From contig MNCI01035792.1 of the NCBI GenBank assembly GCA_015680685.1, positions 1 to 47,174 on the forward strand: DNA of 47,174 bases, in the 5' to 3' direction. Shown piece by piece: positions 42,265-47,174 of this stretch; within the stretch, counting starts at the first letter, position 1; every line of letters begins with the position of its first letter. Below the pieces are notes generated by a model, which saw nothing but the letters and a program-made list of their open reading frames with translations, was not told where the DNA came from and did not search any database. Source of the stretch: Gnetum montanum (lineage: Eukaryota; Streptophyta; Gnetopsida; Gnetales; Gnetaceae). Made by a program: the position numbers and the translations under genes.

Positions 42265-45149
42265 TTTTCTTTGATTTTTAAAGCATTATTTATAAGGTTA
42301 GATGCTTATATCCCTAAAATTGAAATTTTTTTTCTTTCTATGCTATTTTTCGTATTTTCTATTCAATGTTAAGCATGTGATATACTCTAATTGTTTTTGC
42401 TTATTATTAATATTATTTTTGGGGTTCGAAACACCCCTCATGCACCTCCCCTCCCCTTGCCATTGCTCCTAAGAAGAAGAAAGCTACTTCACGTCCCAAG
42501 ACTATTGTTAACCCCAAAAGTGATTAGGCTAGTAGGTCACAATTGCTAATGACAAGACCCAAAGCTTGTGCTTTGCTTTGTGATAGCCAAGCTTTAATGA
42601 CCATTAATTACAACATTTGCAAGACTTGGTTGAGGATGTTATTAAGAGGAAATGGCTTGGAAAATTGTATACTTCCAACCACAACTATGGATGACAATAA
42701 CCATGTAGCATAAATGCTAATATGCCTAAGCATTTTTAAGGAATATGTCTAGTAGGTTGAGAAATAAAAGTTTGAATATAAAATTTGGAAGTAACTCTTG
42801 AAGAATTTTGAAGTAAAAATTAAGTCAAAGATAGTCTCTCTCTAGAATCAACTTAATGCCATATGGTTGAAAGAGGGAGAACCAATCTCTTTATTGGTGA
42901 AAAGAGTCTTGGCCCTACAAGCTAGATTATGAGCCTATAATGCCTAGATAACTAAGGAAATTATTCAATTTTTTTCTTAAAACCCTTTGCACTATCCCTT
43001 AATGTTTTTAAATCAAATATCAAAATGATAGAAAAATGTACATGGTTGTGAAGTTAGCTACTATAGTACTTAGGAACAAAGTTGAAATGAAAGTGTTCAT
43101 GCATAATTACTTTTTCATAACCCTACGAGAATACCTCCACAAATCAGATGTTAAATATTTCATTTGTGGCCATAAATAGTCTTTGAAACTATGTAACCAT
43201 TAATATATCAATAATCATGAAACAAAGGTGCACACAGCTCCAATCGAATATGAACTTACCCTATTGACCACCATAGAATCAATAGGGGTATAAATGAATG
43301 ATGATGAATTTAATATTAAAACTAAGGCAATATGAGCAATGCAAAATAAAATATAAATAATAAAAATGAATAAAAAATCATACCACTAATAAGAGAAAGA
43401 GAAATTGCATATGTGGGAAAGGATTTGAGTTCCCTTGAAAATGAAAATGCTTGATTAAGGAAACAAATAGAGTTTGACTCCTAAGGAGGACCAAGTGCTA
43501 CAATGGTGGAAGAATACCAACTGTAGAATAAAAATTATAATAGAAACTCAAGTTATGAGAAAATTAGGAGTTTTGAGACTAAAATTTGACCTTTATAGGT
43601 GTAGATATGGATGGAGGGGTTGTTGGTGCTATTTGGAACTGATTTGGAGTCAAAACAAGGTAGTTTTCATGAACTATTCTATAGGTGATGCTAGTGTTGT
43701 AGACACTAATACTAGTGCAAGTGATGTGATGCAACATGACCCAATGACATTGACGCTAGCTTATGCATGTGCATTAGGTCACTTAGGTGTTGAGAATGAG
43801 CTTATGGACTATAAGGAATGCTAAGGTGGTTGTGGAGCAAGTAGATGACACAATGGATGGAGGTGCTAGCACTTAGATCTCTTAAAATTCGAAAAAATGC
43901 TCTGAATCTCTAGAATTCAACCTTGAATTGAGTTTTTAGATTGGTATTTATAGGGTTATGGTTAAAAATGAGGTATTAGCATAGTGGTACGAGTCTTGGC
44001 CTAGTAACCCCAGGTCCCAAGTTCAATTCTACTAGATAGCATTGAGTTATAGACTACTATGAATCTTGGGGTGTATTTGTGTTTCACTTATTTTGAGTTT
44101 GAGCACCTCAAAATATCATCTAAAAATTGAGTGCAATTAAGTGAAGTTCATTTTTGGAAACCAAAATTTGAGTGTAGGTTAGATGATGCCATGGGATGCG
44201 GTGATACTAGCATCAATGTCATCTGTATTAGTATCTACACATGCACTATCTTTTAAACTAACACTTTGGGGTCTCTAAAGCTAATGAAATTGCCCAAATC
44301 GATGCCAAAAATAGATGTCAAATGAACACCAAGGGTCTCATGGGGTTAAACTAAGGTTAAAAGGAAAATTTGTGATGCATGTTGAAAATTTGACCAAGGT
44401 AGGCCACATTTGGAAAAATTTGCCATGTTTTCATATGTTTTTTCATATCTCCCAAAGCTTGTTGAAACGACCAAATTTTATGCATGTCACTTTGGGATTG
44501 ATGTAAACTTGTTGTCAAGAGGTTTGAGAGAGTCAAAATTGTAGTCGATAGGCAAGTTTGTGATTTATGCTAAAAATTTGACTAAGGCAGATGACATTGG
44601 TTTTAGCATCAACATCAAGGTTGATTGAGTGCTACCATTGTTAGAATGATCAAAATTTATCAAAAAATTCCTTTTAAAATCCTCAAAAAGAGTACTTATA
44701 TGCTTGATTTTATTCATTGAATTTTAATTTTATTTAGTTTATAAAGTTACCATTAGAAAGTAATACTAACATTAAATTTACTTATGTTGATAAGAGTTAA
44801 GATAACTTAACTTTGGACATCATTTAGGGATGTTGATTCTTTAAGTTGTAAGTTTTAACATTCTGTTGTCATCTTGAAGAGAATTTCAAGTTTTTTGGAC
44901 ATGAATAAAAGTCCAAATTGATATATCTTCAATTAGATGTAAGATTTGATATTGAATTTATCACTTTTTGAGCATTTCTTACTAGATAAAAAAGTTAAAA
45001 TATAAAGTAACATTGAATTGACATTACTTTTGCCTAGAAGTAACTTTGAGTTGACATGTTCTATGTAACTTTTTATAAATGATAAAGAATAACTCAAAGA
45101 TCACTATTAAAGCTATTGATGATGCTCAATGAAAATTTGATCCACAAAA
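42265..45149. other. AT-rich intergenic or decayed transposon DNA
   Basis: Scattered coding-like words on the plus strand near 42600-43160 (for example VKRVLALQARL) cannot be linked into a frame. An open frame at 43474-43824 has low-complexity content and no domain. The left part of the minus-strand element at 45150 (3' end and LTR) should lie here but I could not delimit it. Confidence 0.5.
43970..44040 (+). repeat. tRNA-like SINE head, best example
   Basis: tagcatagtgg at 43977-43987 matches the A box and agttcaattct at 44020-44030 the B box, 32 bases apart, as in tRNA-derived SINEs. The arms do not pair as a tRNA would, so this is not a tRNA gene. The body after 44040 was not matched to a second copy. 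Confidence 0.6.
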
Positions 45150-47014
45150 AGCTTACCTTTTGATATAGGAATACTTTATCTCCAATAGAAAATTCTTGGT
45201 CCCTACTATTATCTGTGTAACTCTTTTATCTATCTTGTGCTTGCTTTAGTCTCTTTTTAATTTGATTCACCTTTAGTTGCAAATCCAAAATCATCTTAAG
45301 CCCAAAAATCAAATATTCCTCAGGCTAATCCCAAGAGCTAGGAACTCTACATTTTCTACCATACAAGGCTTCATAAGGTGCCATTTCAATGATGCTTTGG
45401 TAGCTATTATTGTAAGAAAATTCTAGCAAGGGCAATACATTATCCCAAGTTTTATGATGATCCAATACACTAGTTCTTAAAAGATCTTCTATCACCTGAC
45501 TTGTTCTTTGAGCTTGACCATTAGTTTGTGGATGATAGGCTATGTTGAAATTTAGTTTTGTTCTAAGAGCTTGTTGGATAGCTTACCAAAAATGAGATGT
45601 AAACTTTGGATCCCTATCTAAAATGATTTTCTTAGGTATGTCATGCAATCTAATTGTTTCTTGAATATAAATTTCTGTAATCTTTCTAGCATTGTAAATG
45701 GATTTCACTTTGATGAAGTGTGCTGACTTTGTCAACCTATCAACTACCACCATTATGGAATCATATCCTCCAAGAACTTTAGGTAACTCAACAATAAAAT
45801 CTATTCCAATCTCATCTCATTTCCATTTTGGAATATTGTGTGGTTGTAAAAGACTTGTTGGTACTTGATGTTTAGCCTTAACTTGTTGACACATTAAACA
45901 CCTTGCCATAAACTCAACAACATCTTTTTTTCATTCCAAGCCATCAAAATTATTTTTTGATTCCATGTAGCATTTTTGTTGCCCCTAGATGACTTGTATA
46001 AATTATTTCATGGTGTTCTTACATTATCAAATTTCTAAGTTTTGCATTGGTTGGAACATATAAATGATCTTGGAAAAGTAGCAAACCATCAGTAGTAATT
46101 TTAAATCCATTTTCCTATTAACCTAGGTTCTTCTTTTCAAGTTTCTCAGCAAAGAACTTATCATTTTCTAGTCCCTTTCTAATCAAATCAACAATTGTAC
46201 TTTGAAGTAAAAAGGTTCCCTTAACATACCTCCTTCAATTGAGAGCATTTGCCACCTTGTTTCCTCTACCCTCATGATAAAGGATCTCAAAATCATAATC
46301 ACACAAAAATTCTAACCAATGTATTTGCCTCATGTTTAAATTAGGCTAGGTGAAAATGTATTTCAAACTTTGATGATTTGAACATACTCTAAATTTCTTT
46401 CCATACAAATAATGTCTCCATATTTGCAAAGCATGGAGCACTGCTACAAATTTCAAATCATGCACTGGGTAATTGTGTTCATGAGGTTTTAATTGTCTTG
46501 ATTCATAAGCAACTACCTAATTTTGTTGCATTAAAACACAACCTAATCCCTCATCGGAGGCATTTGTATATACATCAAACTAAACATTTTTTGAAGGCAT
46601 GATTAATATAGGAGCTGATGTTAATAATTGTTTCAACTCTTGGAAAGCCAAAGTACGTTTCTCTAACTATTAGAACTAATTGCTCTTCTTTAGCAATGAT
46701 GCCAAAGGGGCTAAAAATTTTGAAAAATCTTTTATAAACCTACGGTAGTAGCCTCCTAACCCCAAGAAACTTTTGACCTCTGCAAAATTCTCAGGTTGAG
46801 GCCAACTAATTATTACATCAATTTTATCTAGATCAACTACTTACTCTTTGTTTGATAAGACATGACCAAGAAACCTTATTTTAGATTGCCAAAATGCACA
46901 CTTGCTCTTACTTGCATACAACTTATGTATCTTAAGGATTTGTAGGATTTTCCTTAGGTGCTACTTACGTTTCTCAACTATCTTAGAATATATTAAAATA
47001 TCATCTATAAACAC
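45150..47014 (-). pseudogene. Ty3/gypsy chromovirus-type pol remnant (RT end, RNase H, integrase)
   Basis: Read on the minus strand from 47014: the RT catalytic motif FIDD, then FLGHVLS and [12 protein letters not shown] (connection), RNase H with DVYTNASDEGLG, the integrase zinc-binding region with the conserved CLMCQ, and the integrase core with GIDFIVELP, VVVDRLTKSAHF, DRDPKF and MAPYEALYG. More than ten in-frame stops show that it is dead. Gene order with integrase last and these motif variants are typical of plant chromoviruses. Its N-terminal RT half is absent because another element's LTR starts at 47015. The gag and protease are not in the window. Confidence 0.92.
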
Positions 47015-47174
47015 TGATGAGTGGCACGATACCCCTACACTCAACCATACGAATACGAGTGTTCTCACGCGCGATCCAGTCGAACTCCGCAGACGGACTA
47101 GTTGTGGCACCTAGATTGTTAACCTTAGGTCGCAGTTCGCTGTCTTCCCATCTGGACTAGTATTATATTTTTCA
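47015..47174 (-). mobile_element. Partial LTR at the right edge, same family as 21915-22690
   Basis: It starts TGATGAGTGGCACGATACCC and matches the first 160 or so bases of the LTRs at 21915 and 29600. No primer site precedes it, so 47015 is an outer end and the element body, or the rest of a solo LTR, lies beyond the window. It is inserted within the RT catalytic region of the chromovirus remnant. Confidence 0.88.

Noticed and set aside
43474-43824. Hypothetical protein of 116 codons
   Set aside because: No domain, low complexity, no homologous feel and no splice context; likely a chance frame.
43970-44040. Functional tRNA gene
   Set aside because: Boxes A and B are present but the acceptor and anticodon arms do not pair; it is a tRNA-derived repeat.
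1-47174. CRISPR arrays, operons or prophage
   Set aside because: Split genes, GT-AG introns and plant retroelements show a plant nuclear genome; no regularly spaced repeats occur.

Overview
The window is nuclear DNA from a seed plant. Two split genes with GT-AG introns and plant-specific products sit in a matrix of nested, decayed LTR retrotransposons and tRNA-derived short repeats. Kilobase-scale introns, old nested LTR elements and CpG-depleted repeats would fit a gymnosperm, but that is an inference and not proven by the sequence.

Layout. 1-455 is the cut end of an LTR of a family seen again at 21915-22690, 29600-30385 and 47015-47174. 456-4740 is degenerate repeat DNA ending in a probable polypurine tract and LTR. 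5037-5284 is a tRNA-like tandem repeat. 6525-19312 (+) is a complete phytochelatin synthase gene: 8 exons, 429 codons, with catalytic Cys56, His162 and Asp180. Its 5.6-kb third intron holds a broken PIF1-type helicase, tandem repeats and a 518-bp inverted repeat. 21915-30385 (-) is an LTR retrotransposon with a 5-bp target duplication (ATGAG), an Asp-tRNA-type primer site and a gag. It has no recognisable pol and instead carries a long decayed ORF rich in coiled coil. 31072-31642 looks like a solo LTR. 34400-38797 (+) is a complete SKU5-similar (SKS) multicopper-oxidase-like gene: 8 exons, 542 codons, copper ligands lost. 38798-45150 is AT-rich intergenic DNA with tRNA-like repeats, tandem duplications and two unidentified coding-like stretches. 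45150-47014 (-) is a Ty3/gypsy chromovirus-type pol remnant (RT end, RNase H, integrase), cut exactly at the RT catalytic motif by the LTR at the right edge.

The two genes act in different places: cytosolic metal-induced peptide synthesis versus the secretory pathway and cell wall. Nothing indicates that they are co-regulated. Their one shared feature is a SINE-like family with five recognised copies, all inside introns of these two genes. The strongest candidates for something undescribed are the pol-less LTR element with its coiled-coil ORF and palindrome-plus-TATA promoter, the intron-restricted SINE-like family, and the long hairpin in the phytochelatin synthase intron. All calls come from reading the sequence; no database search was run.
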